Counted from the stretch's first letter, positions 1-5,561 are shown. The stretch is DNA of 5,822 bases from Thermodesulfovibrionales bacterium (GCA_020062205.1 JAGUWT010000048.1:1-5822); one strand, 5' to 3'. The notes: a model not told the origin generated them from the letters alone. A program made the numbers and translations.

Positions 1-1508
1 TCCCAATAACTTCTGATAGTTCGTTCGAATTGGTAAAAATATTTCTTGGAAGGGATGCTGTTCCAGAAACGTATCTTCTCATCACTGTCAAACATGCCTG
101 GCAGGTGGTGCGAGGCCCCTATAAAAAGGATATTTTCTCTGAATAGTATTTTCTCAAACCCTTCCCCTGAAGGCGCTCTTAAAATTGCTATTGCTGCATC
201 ATCACCGAAAAGTCTTTTTGCCTCTTCATACCATGATTGATTTGGATATATGTCCGGAGCTATAAGGGTAAGGCCATCTTTTGTCCGATGTTGAACAAGA
301 ATTTCGCTTTCTTTCTTCATAATATCTGGAGGCGATGTTGCGCTGCTAACAAGTGATGATATCATGTTAAGTAAGGGCTTTATGGTGACGTTCAAATCAA
401 GATTCTCTTTAAAAAAGTGATAAACATTTTCCCTGTATCGCGAAAGTTCTTCTCTTGTAAGGGTATGTAACAAAGAAGGTATCTTCGCGAAATCGTCGAC
501 AACAACTCCAAGGGCATTCTCTCGCACATGCGTGCTCATCTCACCAATCTCATTTATCATTATTGGTAATCCATGTTGTAGATATGTAATTATTTTCCCG
601 GAAGACATACCTAAATATCTCAGGTTATTGCCGTCCGTAAAACCGCACCTTGGTCTGGAAATGTTGTAGAAAGCAATTCCGAGATCAGCAGCATGAAGTA
701 GGGAATACATCTGCTTAAGTGGGAGAACAGGAAAAGGAGATGCATACACGTTTTTGAAGGCTCTTTTATTTGCTAATACTTCACGGGCATTCCCATAATT
801 ATGATGCAGGACAAGCACCCATTCATCGTCCCATCTTGGCGTTGTCTCCAAGAGTTCATCAACGGCAGACCATTTTAAAACCACGGCGCCAATATATATC
901 GCTATTTTTTTCTCTTTGCCGAGGCCCAGCAACTCATGGAGAACGTAAAACCGTTCTCTGTGTTGTACCGATCTTCCAGCTACCGGGATATCAATGAATC
1001 TCTCTAATGGAATCTGATTTTCCCGGCTCAGATGAGAAGACCTAACGCGATCCTGACAGACTACAAATGAAATGCCACGAGATGCAGCTACTTCAATGGC
1101 TTTGAATTCAGGCCCTGTTTCTTCAGCGAAGTAGAGTTCATAAGATATGAGTCCAAAAGGAATACCAAGAGTTTTTGCTATAAAAGAAGCATCAATAATT
1201 CCGCGATCAACTCCGATCACTAAATCTATTTCTCCGAAGGTTTTTAGCAAATATTCTTGACATGCATTTCTATCAGAACCAAGTTTTGGAGATAAAACAA
1301 ATTTGTAATGTAACGCTTCAGAAAAATCAGGCACATCAATCAAAAGTATATTTGCACCTATGCATGGTGATATCTGTGCTATTTCGTTGCGACGCGGGGA
1401 AACAATTTCCACAGCATATCCATTTTCACACAGAATCTCAACAATACCGGTAAGATTCGGATTGTTGTTGATATTGCCTTCGGGATGGATCAGGAGTATC
1501 TTTTTCAT
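1..1508 (-). CDS. Glycosyltransferase (GT-B, family 4-like), 3' end beyond window
   Basis: An uninterrupted frame of 502 codons runs leftwards from an ATG at 1508 off the window edge with no stop, so the protein is C-terminally incomplete here. It begins MKKILLIHPEGNINNNPNL, a nucleotide-sugar-transferase-like Rossmann start. Residues 1-180 look like the acceptor domain. Residues 200-385 look like the donor domain, with YIGAVV near 205-210, SLLHAADLGIAFY at 269-281 and the family-4-like segment GMSSGKIITYLQHGLPIMIN at 300-319. It probably transfers a sugar from a nucleotide donor to a growing surface glycan in the cytosol. From about residue 403 a further segment starts (ILFIGASHHLPGMFDSDEKI at 460-479) that is not part of an ordinary GT4 fold and may open a second domain. 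The start lies 16 nt after the methyltransferase stop without a clear Shine-Dalgarno, suggesting translational coupling. Glycosyltransferase is fairly sure; donor and acceptor are unknown. Confidence 0.82.
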   Translation of the reverse strand, partial: MKKILLIHPEGNINNNPNLTGIVEILCENGYAVEIVSPRRNEIAQISPCIGANILLIDVPDFSEALHYKFVLSPKLGSDRNACQEYLLKTFGEIDLVIGVDRGIIDASFIAKTLGIPFGLISYELYFAEETGPEFKAIEVAASRGISFVVCQDRVRSSHLSRENQIPLERFIDIPVAGRSVQHRERFYVLHELLGLGKEKKIAIYIGAVVLKWSAVDELLETTPRWDDEWVLVLHHNYGNAREVLANKRAFKNVYASPFPVLPLKQMYSLLHAADLGIAFYNISRPRCGFTDGNNLRYLGMSSGKIITYLQHGLPIMINEIGEMSTHVRENALGVVVDDFAKIPSLLHTLTREELSRYRENVYHFFKENLDLNVTIKPLLNMISSLVSSATSPPDIMKKESEILVQHRTKDGLTLIAPDIYPNQSWYEEAKRLFGDDAAIAILRAPSGEGFEKILFRENILFIGASHHLPGMFDSDEKIRFWNSIPSKKYFYQFERTIRSYW

Positions 1509-1524
1509 AATATTTTGCTATGAA

Positions 1525-2304
1525 TCATACTGCTTGAGCTATGGCAGCTACATTCCATGTTTCTTCATCAGCGACTTTTTCAAATTGCATGAATGGGCAG
1601 AAGTGTAACAGTTTCAACTTCGATTGAGCTAAGAAGAAATCTATTTCAGGCTGGAACAGATACCGCATTTGATGCAATTCCTGCGTTTCTTCGACTAACT
1701 GTAAACCTCTTAAACGCAACAGTTGATATGAAATCGTTACAACATTTTTCTGTGTATCAATCTCAGGTCTTGCAATACGGATAATACGGTCCTCTCCCTC
1801 GTGGATAGTCTTTATTCGCTCTGCAGGACGTTGAACAAGTACAGCAGGTCCGTACCAGAAATCACAAATGAACAGGCCATTTGGTTTCAGGTGCTTACGA
1901 ACAGTCTGCAAAGCTGCAAATAAATCATCATTTGATGTTTGATATCCCAGCACAGCGAACATGCATATTACAGCATCAAACTTATTTTTAAGATTTATAT
2001 CCTGGATATTACCGGTTTCAAACCATGTCCGGTCAGACAGACCCTGAGCCTCAGCTTTCTCCTTTGCAATTGCCGTCATTTCAGAAGAACGGTCGATACC
2101 ATAAACCTTATAGCCACGGCGGGCCAATGGAACTGCATGTCCTCCAGTTCCACAACCAAGGTCGAGAATGTGCTTTACAGGTTGACTGTTGAAGCGTCGG
2201 AAAATCTCTTCCAGAAAATCACATTCTGCTTCATAATCCTTATCTTTATATAAAATGTCGTAGGTAAAAGCGTATACGTTGCTGAAGTTATTATTATCTA
2301 TTAT
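1525..2304 (-). CDS. Class I SAM-dependent methyltransferase, possible sugar N-methyltransferase, AUA start
   Basis: This is a 259-residue class I methyltransferase if read from the AUA at 2304. SAM motif I is ILDLGCGTGGHA at residues 46-57. The acidic residue after strand 2 is in YGID (D71), and motif-II-like FDAVICMF starts at 109. The N-terminus YAFTYDILYKDKDYEAECDF is typical of the family, so the gene must begin well upstream of the first conventional start, a TTG at 2127, which would delete motif I. No ATG, GTG or TTG exists in frame between the preceding stop (2317-2319) and 2127. AUA at 2304 or 2301 follows AGGGGGA at good spacing. The middle region, with FDAVICMF then a Trp-containing stretch (FICDFWYGPAVL), resembles N,N-dimethyltransferases of amino sugars such as DesVI/TylM1. 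With the aminotransferase 12 nt upstream, N-methylation of an amino sugar is a reasonable inference, but generic O- or N-methylation of a glycan cannot be excluded. Confidence 0.85.
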   Translation of the reverse strand: MIDNNNFSNVYAFTYDILYKDKDYEAECDFLEEIFRRFNSQPVKHILDLGCGTGGHAVPLARRGYKVYGIDRSSEMTAIAKEKAEAQGLSDRTWFETGNIQDINLKNKFDAVICMFAVLGYQTSNDDLFAALQTVRKHLKPNGLFICDFWYGPAVLVQRPAERIKTIHEGEDRIIRIARPEIDTQKNVVTISYQLLRLRGLQLVEETQELHQMRYLFQPEIDFFLAQSKLKLLHFCPFMQFEKVADEETWNVAAIAQAV

Positions 2305-2308
2305 CGAA

Positions 2309-2315
2309 TCCCCCT
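2309..2315 (-). promoter_or_regulatory. Strong Shine-Dalgarno that sets the methyltransferase start
   Basis: On the minus strand AGGGGGA lies just after the aminotransferase stop. The last G is 5 nt before an AUA codon (2304-2302) and 8 nt before a second AUA (2301-2299). It is the best ribosome-binding site in the minus-strand operon and has no conventional start codon behind it. This supports initiation at AUA, or a recent loss of ATG. Confidence 0.6.
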
Positions 2316-2316
2316 T

Positions 2317-3435
2317 TTAATGCGTTATGAGAATATCCCTGATAGCCTCACAAACCTGTTCTATTTCAGATTCTCGAATTGTAAGTCCGGCAGGGATATA
2401 TAGCCCTTGACGGGCAAGTCGCTCGGCAACGGGATATTTTTCGTTTATGAACAATTCCACCTTGTGAAACACGGGTTGCTCGTGCATTCCCAGAAAAAAT
2501 GGCCGTGTCTCAATACTTTTTTCAGCCAGTTTCTGAGCGAATTGTGCTGCATTTATTCCTGTATTCTCTTTCAGTATGATACCATAGACCCAGTAAACGT
2601 TTTTTGCCCATGGCTCTTCTATTGGCAGCTCGATCTCCTCTATATCCTTCAGTTGTTCGGCATAAGCAGCCGCGATGGCCCTTTTGCGCTCCACGATCTG
2701 ATCAATCCGCTCCAGTTGGGCCACTCCTAAGGCTGCCTGGATATTTGTCAGGCGATAGTTATATCCCAATTCATCATGTAAAAAGCGCTGTTTTTTCTGG
2801 AAACAGAGGTTACGTAAAGAACGTGTTCTTTCTGCAAGATCTTCGCGCTTTGTCAAGACCATACCACCTTCACCGGTAGTAATAAGTTTGTTAGCATAAA
2901 AGCTGAATATACTAATATCTCCAAACCCGCCGCATTTCCTCCCCTTATATTCAGCGCCATGTGCTTCTGCAGCATCTTCGATGACCATTAGCCCATATTT
3001 TTTGGCAATATCTAATACAGGATCCATGTCCGTGGGATGGCCATATGTATGGACAGGCATTATTGCACGGGTTCGGGGAGTTATCTTGGACTCAATCTGA
3101 GTAACATCCATCTGCCAGTTGTATGGATTGCTGTCAACAAGCACAGGAATGCCATTACAATAAGTTACTGCCTGGGCACAGGAGATAATGGTAAATGTCG
3201 GCATGATAACTTCGTCACCGGGTTGAAGATCTAATAATCTCACAGCGATTTGTAATGCAGTAGTCCCGTTACTGACTGCTATACCATAAGGCATGTTACA
3301 GTATTCCGCCCATCCAGTCTCGAACTGCTCAAGATATTTTCCGGCAGAGGATATCCATCCAGTTCTCAGGCAATCGAGTACAAACTCTACTTCCCGCGCT
3401 GTGACAAGTGGTTCGGAGACAGGGATCATTTTCAT
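2317..3435 (-). CDS. DegT/DnrJ/EryC1 PLP-dependent nucleotide-sugar aminotransferase (perosamine synthase-like)
   Basis: The 372-residue protein is full length for the DegT/DnrJ/EryC1 family (fold-type I PLP enzymes). It shows the family landmarks in order: IPVSEPLVTAREVEFV at the N-terminus, GWISSAGKYLEQFE (26-39), the phosphate-binding SNGTTAL (55-61), GDEVIMPTFT (73-82), the cofactor-contacting EDAAEAHGA (153-161), and the Schiff-base lysine K183 in SFYANKLITTGEGGM. A substrate loop NYRLTNIQAALG follows. These segments closely match GDP-perosamine synthases (Per/RfbE), which transaminate GDP-4-keto-6-deoxymannose with glutamate. Related enzymes use dTDP- or UDP-4-keto sugars and no dehydratase gene is visible here, so the substrate is inferred. 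ATG at 3435 is used; a second ATG two codons in is possible. The stop is 12 nt before the methyltransferase start, and the gene begins 31 nt after the four-helix-bundle gene. Confidence 0.93.
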   Translation of the reverse strand: MKMIPVSEPLVTAREVEFVLDCLRTGWISSAGKYLEQFETGWAEYCNMPYGIAVSNGTTALQIAVRLLDLQPGDEVIMPTFTIISCAQAVTYCNGIPVLVDSNPYNWQMDVTQIESKITPRTRAIMPVHTYGHPTDMDPVLDIAKKYGLMVIEDAAEAHGAEYKGRKCGGFGDISIFSFYANKLITTGEGGMVLTKREDLAERTRSLRNLCFQKKQRFLHDELGYNYRLTNIQAALGVAQLERIDQIVERKRAIAAAYAEQLKDIEEIELPIEEPWAKNVYWVYGIILKENTGINAAQFAQKLAEKSIETRPFFLGMHEQPVFHKVELFINEKYPVAERLARQGLYIPAGLTIRESEIEQVCEAIRDILITH

Positions 3436-3453
3436 TGTATTTTGAAATTATTG

Positions 3454-3469
3454 TAATTCATAGAGATTA
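3454..3469 (-). repeat. Inverted copy of the repeat core at the 3' end of the four-helix-bundle gene
   Basis: Minus-strand TAATCTCTATGAATTA begins with the TAA stop of the four-helix-bundle gene. The same 10-bp core TAATCTCTAT occurs on the plus strand on the other side of the gene (for example 3941-3950, in TAATCTCTATTAATCT). Both copies therefore point outwards from the gene as an inverted pair, as the ends of an inserted element would. Confidence 0.55.
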
Positions 3470-3841
3470 TTGTTTAACGGCTTTTTCCCTTGTTGTAGTT
3501 ATAAAATTATTAAGCTTAATGCCGAGTTGGTCTATGTCTTGAATCAACTGCTGAGTAACAGTTTTATCAATAAACTTTAAATCAAAGGCAATCAATAGAT
3601 GGCTCTTTAACTCAAGCAATGAACCCCTTGCATTAAGATAAAACTTAGCCTTGTCGAGGTAATGAAATCTTCCAAATCCTTCAGCTATATTTGCTGGAAT
3701 CGATAGAGCCGCTCTTTTTATCTGGCTTGTAATGCCAAATATTTCGTCCTGGGGTAAATCTTTTGTAATCCGGTAAATTTTTGTGACCAGCTCTTTTGAA
3801 AGCTGCCATACCTCCAAATCCTCAAAACTCTTTATGCTCAT
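3467..3841 (-). CDS. Four-helix-bundle protein of the 23S rRNA intervening-sequence (S23/IVP) family
   Basis: The 124-residue protein is full length for the S23/IVP family (TIGR02436 type). It carries the hallmark N-terminal segment FEDLEVWQLSKELVTKIYRI (6-25) and the signature QIKRAALSIPANIAEGFGR (40-58), followed by two long amphipathic helices (KAKFYLNARGSLLELKSHLL and the C-terminal TQQLIQDIDQLGIKL region). The family is named for ORFs inserted in 23S rRNA genes of Leptospira and Coxiella and shares its fold with Avd, the accessory protein of diversity-generating retroelements. Members are small, helical and often nucleic-acid-associated, but their role outside rRNA is unknown. Here it splits a sugar operon, 127 nt after the cupin and 31 nt before the aminotransferase, and it plays no evident part in sugar chemistry. 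Its start (ATG at 3841) lacks a good Shine-Dalgarno. Its leader holds a hairpin and a 10-bp repeat array, and its stop overlaps an inverted copy of the repeat core. Confidence 0.93.
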   Translation of the reverse strand: MSIKSFEDLEVWQLSKELVTKIYRITKDLPQDEIFGITSQIKRAALSIPANIAEGFGRFHYLDKAKFYLNARGSLLELKSHLLIAFDLKFIDKTVTQQLIQDIDQLGIKLNNFITTTREKAVKQ

Positions 3842-3861
3842 AATTGCTGCGCCCGTGATTC

Positions 3862-3910
3862 ATTGAGATTGATTGCAACACTTGTTCCTTGCATCTCTAT
3901 CAATCTCCAT
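3862..3910 (-). other. Two-part stem-loop in the leader of the four-helix-bundle gene
   Basis: Two perfect arms pair: 3865-3873 (gagattgat) with 3899-3907 (atcaatctc), 9 bp. Directly inside, 3874-3878 (tgcaa) pairs with 3889-3893 (ttgca), 5 bp, leaving a 5-nt bulge (3894-3898) and a 10-nt loop. Two more pairs are possible outside one mismatch. There is no T-tract, so it is not an intrinsic terminator. It lies 21 nt upstream of the ATG, and its left arm merges with the repeat array. Confidence 0.6.
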
Positions 3911-3964
3911 CAGTCTCCGTCAATCTCTATTAATTTCAAGTAATCTCTATTAATCTCTCTATTA
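3893..3964. repeat. Seven-unit degenerate 10-bp tandem repeat
   Basis: The plus strand reads as consecutive 10-mers: ATCTCTATCA, ATCTCCATCA, GTCTCCGTCA, ATCTCTATTA, ATTTCAAGTA, ATCTCTATTA, and a 12-nt last unit ATCTCTCTATTA. In the transcript of the minus-strand genes the units read TGATAGAGAT or TGATGGAGAT, so several contain GGAG or AGAG, resembling Shine-Dalgarno sites. The array fills the gap between the cupin stop (3969) and the four-helix-bundle leader hairpin. A period near one helical turn would place each copy on the same face of the DNA. Confidence 0.85.
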
Positions 3965-3968
3965 ATTA

Positions 3969-4391
3969 TCAGAAATGTTCCTTTTCTACCAAACCTGTAT
4001 ATGGCCCCTGTTTGATCTCCAGCAGAACCGTATCTTCGAGGCACCTCATGCCGTGGCCGCCTGATACAAGGAGGATCAGATCTCCCTCTTCCAATGTCCA
4101 GGTGCCCAATGGGCTTTTATCCATAGCAAATAAATCTATCTCCACCCTGCCTTTCCGCACGAGAAGCGCTTCCTGTGTGCCTGTCAGATGACGCTGCAGG
4201 GGAAGGTGCGCATGCCGCTGGATAACCCCGCCTTTCGGATATACTACAAAACCGGTCTGTTGATAATAATGGTCCGGCGTAACAAAGGTTGTTTCATCAG
4301 GCAAGTAATTAGATCGAATAATGGTCGCTATATGCTGCTCGTTCCAGGTGATGTGTTCGATGTGCTGTTGATGCGGGTTTTTGTCGGTCAT
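3969..4391 (-). CDS. Single-domain cupin protein of a surface-sugar operon
   Basis: The 140-residue protein has one RmlC-type cupin domain spanning about residues 45-130. Cupin motif 1 is GGVIQRHAHLPLQRHLTGTQ followed by EALLVRKGRVEIDL. Its likely metal ligands are H60, H62 and E74. Motif 2 is the GDLILLVSGGHGMRCLED region, with H113 as the fourth ligand. The C-terminus LLEIKQGPYTGLVEKEHF is also distinctive. No signal peptide or membrane segment is seen, so it is probably cytosolic. Similar stand-alone cupins occur in O-antigen and capsule clusters, but I know of no defined reaction for this subgroup. It lacks the features of FdtA-type ketoisomerases or RmlC epimerases. It is the first gene of the minus-strand operon and is divergent from the antitoxin gene across a 198-bp gap. 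Cupin assignment is firm; function is open. Confidence 0.88.
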   Translation of the reverse strand: MTDKNPHQQHIEHITWNEQHIATIIRSNYLPDETTFVTPDHYYQQTGFVVYPKGGVIQRHAHLPLQRHLTGTQEALLVRKGRVEIDLFAMDKSPLGTWTLEEGDLILLVSGGHGMRCLEDTVLLEIKQGPYTGLVEKEHF

Positions 4392-4394
4392 ACT

Positions 4395-4428
4395 GTTATA
4401 TTTTCAATATTTGGGAGTTTATAGTCAA
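4395..4428 (-). promoter_or_regulatory. Possible sigma-70-like promoter for the glycan operon
   Basis: On the minus strand TTGACT (4428-4423) is a good -35 box. A GAAAAT box follows after 17 nt (4405-4400), and TATAAC lies at 4400-4395 with a longer spacer. Both are imperfect and very close to the cupin ATG at 4391, so the transcript would be nearly leaderless. No clear Shine-Dalgarno precedes that ATG. Confidence 0.3.
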
Positions 4429-4528
4429 AGTAATTTTTTCATCGGTGAGGGAAAGCAAACGCAGGGCATTTGTAAAAATCAGTTATGAACATGGTGAGGC
4501 TGCCACTAAACGGCCAAGGTGTTCCCTA

Positions 4529-4557
4529 TTGCAATATATTCTGAAATCTGATATTCT
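4529..4557 (+). promoter_or_regulatory. Probable promoter of the toxin-antitoxin pair
   Basis: TTGCAA (4529-4534) and TATTCT (4552-4557) are separated by 17 nt, each matching 4 of 6 consensus bases. The -10 box lies inside the repeat/palindrome described next, the arrangement expected for a self-repressed toxin-antitoxin operon. Confidence 0.4.
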
Positions 4558-4568
4558 GAAATCAGAAT
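4536..4568 (+). promoter_or_regulatory. Likely antitoxin operator: 13-bp direct repeat plus 16-bp palindrome
   Basis: ATATTCTGAAATC occurs at 4536-4548 and again at 4551-4563 (15-bp period). The second copy extends into the palindrome ATTCTG-AAAT-CAGAAT at 4553-4568. It ends 11 bp before the GGAGG ribosome-binding site (4579-4583) of the AbrB-type antitoxin. AbrB/MazE-fold antitoxins bind such sites as dimers and repress their own operon; binding here is inferred. Confidence 0.6.
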
Positions 4569-4589
4569 AATTAAATCCGGAGGTGCAGC

Positions 4590-4880
4590 ATGGAAGAAAC
4601 GAAAGTAGCAATTGCGGAGATAAAGGCCCGCGGGCAGCTGACGATCCCGAAGAAAATACGGGAAATGAGCCACATCGAAGAAGGCAATGTCGTCTCTATT
4701 TTGCCGATTGGTGATTCGCTGATCATTACCCCAAAGAGACTGGAGCTTGATGAGGCGCGGAGACAATTCAGGAAGCTGGTCAAGTCATCCGGCCTCACGC
4801 TTGAAGAACTTATCGAGGGGCTCAAAGAGGAAAGAACAGAGCTGTTTAAAGAGACCTATGGCGCCAAGAAGAAAGTGTAA
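4590..4880 (+). CDS. AbrB/MazE-type (SpoVT-AbrB domain) antitoxin
   Basis: The 96-residue protein starts at ATG 4590, six bases after a strong GGAGG. Residues 5-50 form a swapped-hairpin AbrB domain: VAIAEIKARGQLTIPKKIRE, then EEGNVVSILPIGDSLIITPK. The RGQLTIPKKIR loop is the DNA-contacting hallmark. The C-terminal half (LDEARRQFRKLVKSSGLTLEELIEGLKEER) is helical and charged, as expected of the region that wraps and inhibits a PIN toxin. The last 23 bp overlap the toxin gene, ensuring coupled translation. A promoter with repeat/palindrome operator lies just upstream, so autoregulation is likely. It would act in the cytosol both as repressor and as toxin inhibitor. Base composition is clearly richer in G+C than the neighbouring glycan genes, in keeping with separate acquisition. 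Confidence 0.92.
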   Translation: MEETKVAIAEIKARGQLTIPKKIREMSHIEEGNVVSILPIGDSLIITPKRLELDEARRQFRKLVKSSGLTLEELIEGLKEERTELFKETYGAKKKV

Positions 4881-5319
4881 GGTGTTTCTCGATTCCAATG
4901 TGCTTCTGTCCGGGCTCTTCTCAGACAAGGGAGCTCCGCGAATTATCCTTGATCTGTTGACGCTTAATTTGCCGATACTTGCAGGAGCAACCGGCTGCTA
5001 TAACCTCATGGAGGTTGAGCGAAACCTGAAGAAAAGAATGCCGGCGGCCATGCCTCTCTATCGTGAATATTTATCCAAGCTTGGACTTGAAGTCGTCGCG
5101 TTGCCTTCCCAGGAAACGGTAAGAAGCATGGCAGGGATTATTGCAGAAAAGGATATCCCGGTCCTTGCCTCGGCGATTGCATGCGGGGCAGAGTATCTCA
5201 TTACCGGAGACAAGAAGGACTTTGCCAGGCTGAAAACGGATAAGAGATACAACCTCACAATAGTGGGCCCATCGGAGTTTATTGAAACTGTGTTCCCAGG
5301 CATAATAAAAGACTTATAG
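4858..5319 (+). CDS. PIN-domain ribonuclease toxin (PIN_3 / COG1569-like)
   Basis: The 153-residue PIN protein begins MAPRRKCKVFLDSNVLLSGL. The ATG at 4858 is chosen because the PIN fold starts a few residues later. An in-frame upstream start at 4747 would add 37 residues that merely read the antitoxin gene in another frame. Acidic residues fit the PIN active site: D12 in FLDSNVL, E52 or E54 in NLMEVERNL, D99 in AEKDIPVLASAI, and D118 in YLITGDKKDF. Such proteins are Mg2+-dependent ribonucleases held inactive by the partner antitoxin. This subgroup is usually annotated as a putative toxin component of the PIN family, and its RNA target is unknown. It overlaps the AbrB-type gene by 23 bp. It ends 8 bp from the oppositely oriented DUF433 remnant, with no visible terminator between them. 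Confidence 0.9.
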   Translation: MAPRRKCKVFLDSNVLLSGLFSDKGAPRIILDLLTLNLPILAGATGCYNLMEVERNLKKRMPAAMPLYREYLSKLGLEVVALPSQETVRSMAGIIAEKDIPVLASAIACGAEYLITGDKKDFARLKTDKRYNLTIVGPSEFIETVFPGIIKDL

Positions 5320-5327
5320 AGAGATGT

Positions 5328-5486
5328 TCAGGCATTAACAGCTTTTATCTCAATGTGTTCGAGACTGGCACGCGCATAAAGCAATGTAGCATGAATATCT
5401 TCCCGTGTTAATTCAGGATAACCTGAAAGTATACTGTCCCACGTTTCACCCTCTGCTACCTGTTCTAACAGCATGATGCTTCTTAG
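5328..5486 (-). pseudogene. 5'-truncated DUF433 family antitoxin remnant
   Basis: The minus-strand frame from 5486 to a TGA at 5328 encodes RSIMLLEQVAEGETWDSILS followed by GYPELTREDIHATLLYARAS and a short tail. This matches the C-terminal half of DUF433 proteins (long helix, G-E-x-x-x-x-I-L-x-x-Y-P-x-L-T, then E-D-I-x-A-x-L-x-Y-A). The N-terminal half, including the conserved G-K-P-x-I-x-G-T-R-I segment, is missing: the frame is closed by TAG at 5487-5489 and nothing upstream in any frame restores it. An internal ATG at 5474 could still give a 48-residue peptide, but full proteins are roughly 75-110 residues, so decay is more likely. DUF433 proteins commonly pair with DUF5615 PIN-like toxins; no such toxin is in the window. 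Confidence 0.75.
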
Positions 5487-5511
5487 CTAAAATTTAAAAG
5501 TGAACCATATT

Positions 5512-5561
5512 TTCATTAATCAAGGAATTCCTCGATGCTTGCATCGGGGTGATTCATTAAT
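5512..5561. repeat. Short palindrome bracketed by 9-bp direct repeats
   Basis: CCTCGATGC (5530-5538) and GCATCGGGG (5541-5549) form a near-perfect palindrome around TT. TTCATTAAT occurs at 5512-5520 and again at 5553-5561, exactly flanking a 32-bp core that contains the palindrome. The layout resembles a tiny REP-like insertion with a target-site duplication, although the AT-rich 9-mer could recur by chance. Confidence 0.45.

Noticed and set aside
1262..1784. Plus-strand open frames opposite the glycosyltransferase and methyltransferase
   Set aside because: They are antisense to strong coding regions, show no recognisable domain and have atypical composition.
1525..2127. Methyltransferase starting at TTG 2127
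   Set aside because: This would remove SAM motif I and the conserved N-terminal segment, both of which are encoded in the same open frame upstream.
3467..3841. Avd of a diversity-generating retroelement
   Set aside because: The fold family is shared, but no reverse transcriptase or template/variable repeat pair is in the window, and the sequence matches the S23/IVP branch.
3893..3964. CRISPR array
   Set aside because: Units are 10 bp, contiguous and without spacers; no cas genes are nearby.
4747..5319. Long form of the PIN protein starting at 4747
   Set aside because: The extra 37 residues read the antitoxin gene out of frame and lie before the PIN fold. ATG 4858 gives a normal-length toxin with a typical 23-bp overlap.
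5530..5549. Intrinsic terminator
   Set aside because: The palindrome has a minimal loop and no T-run follows on either strand.
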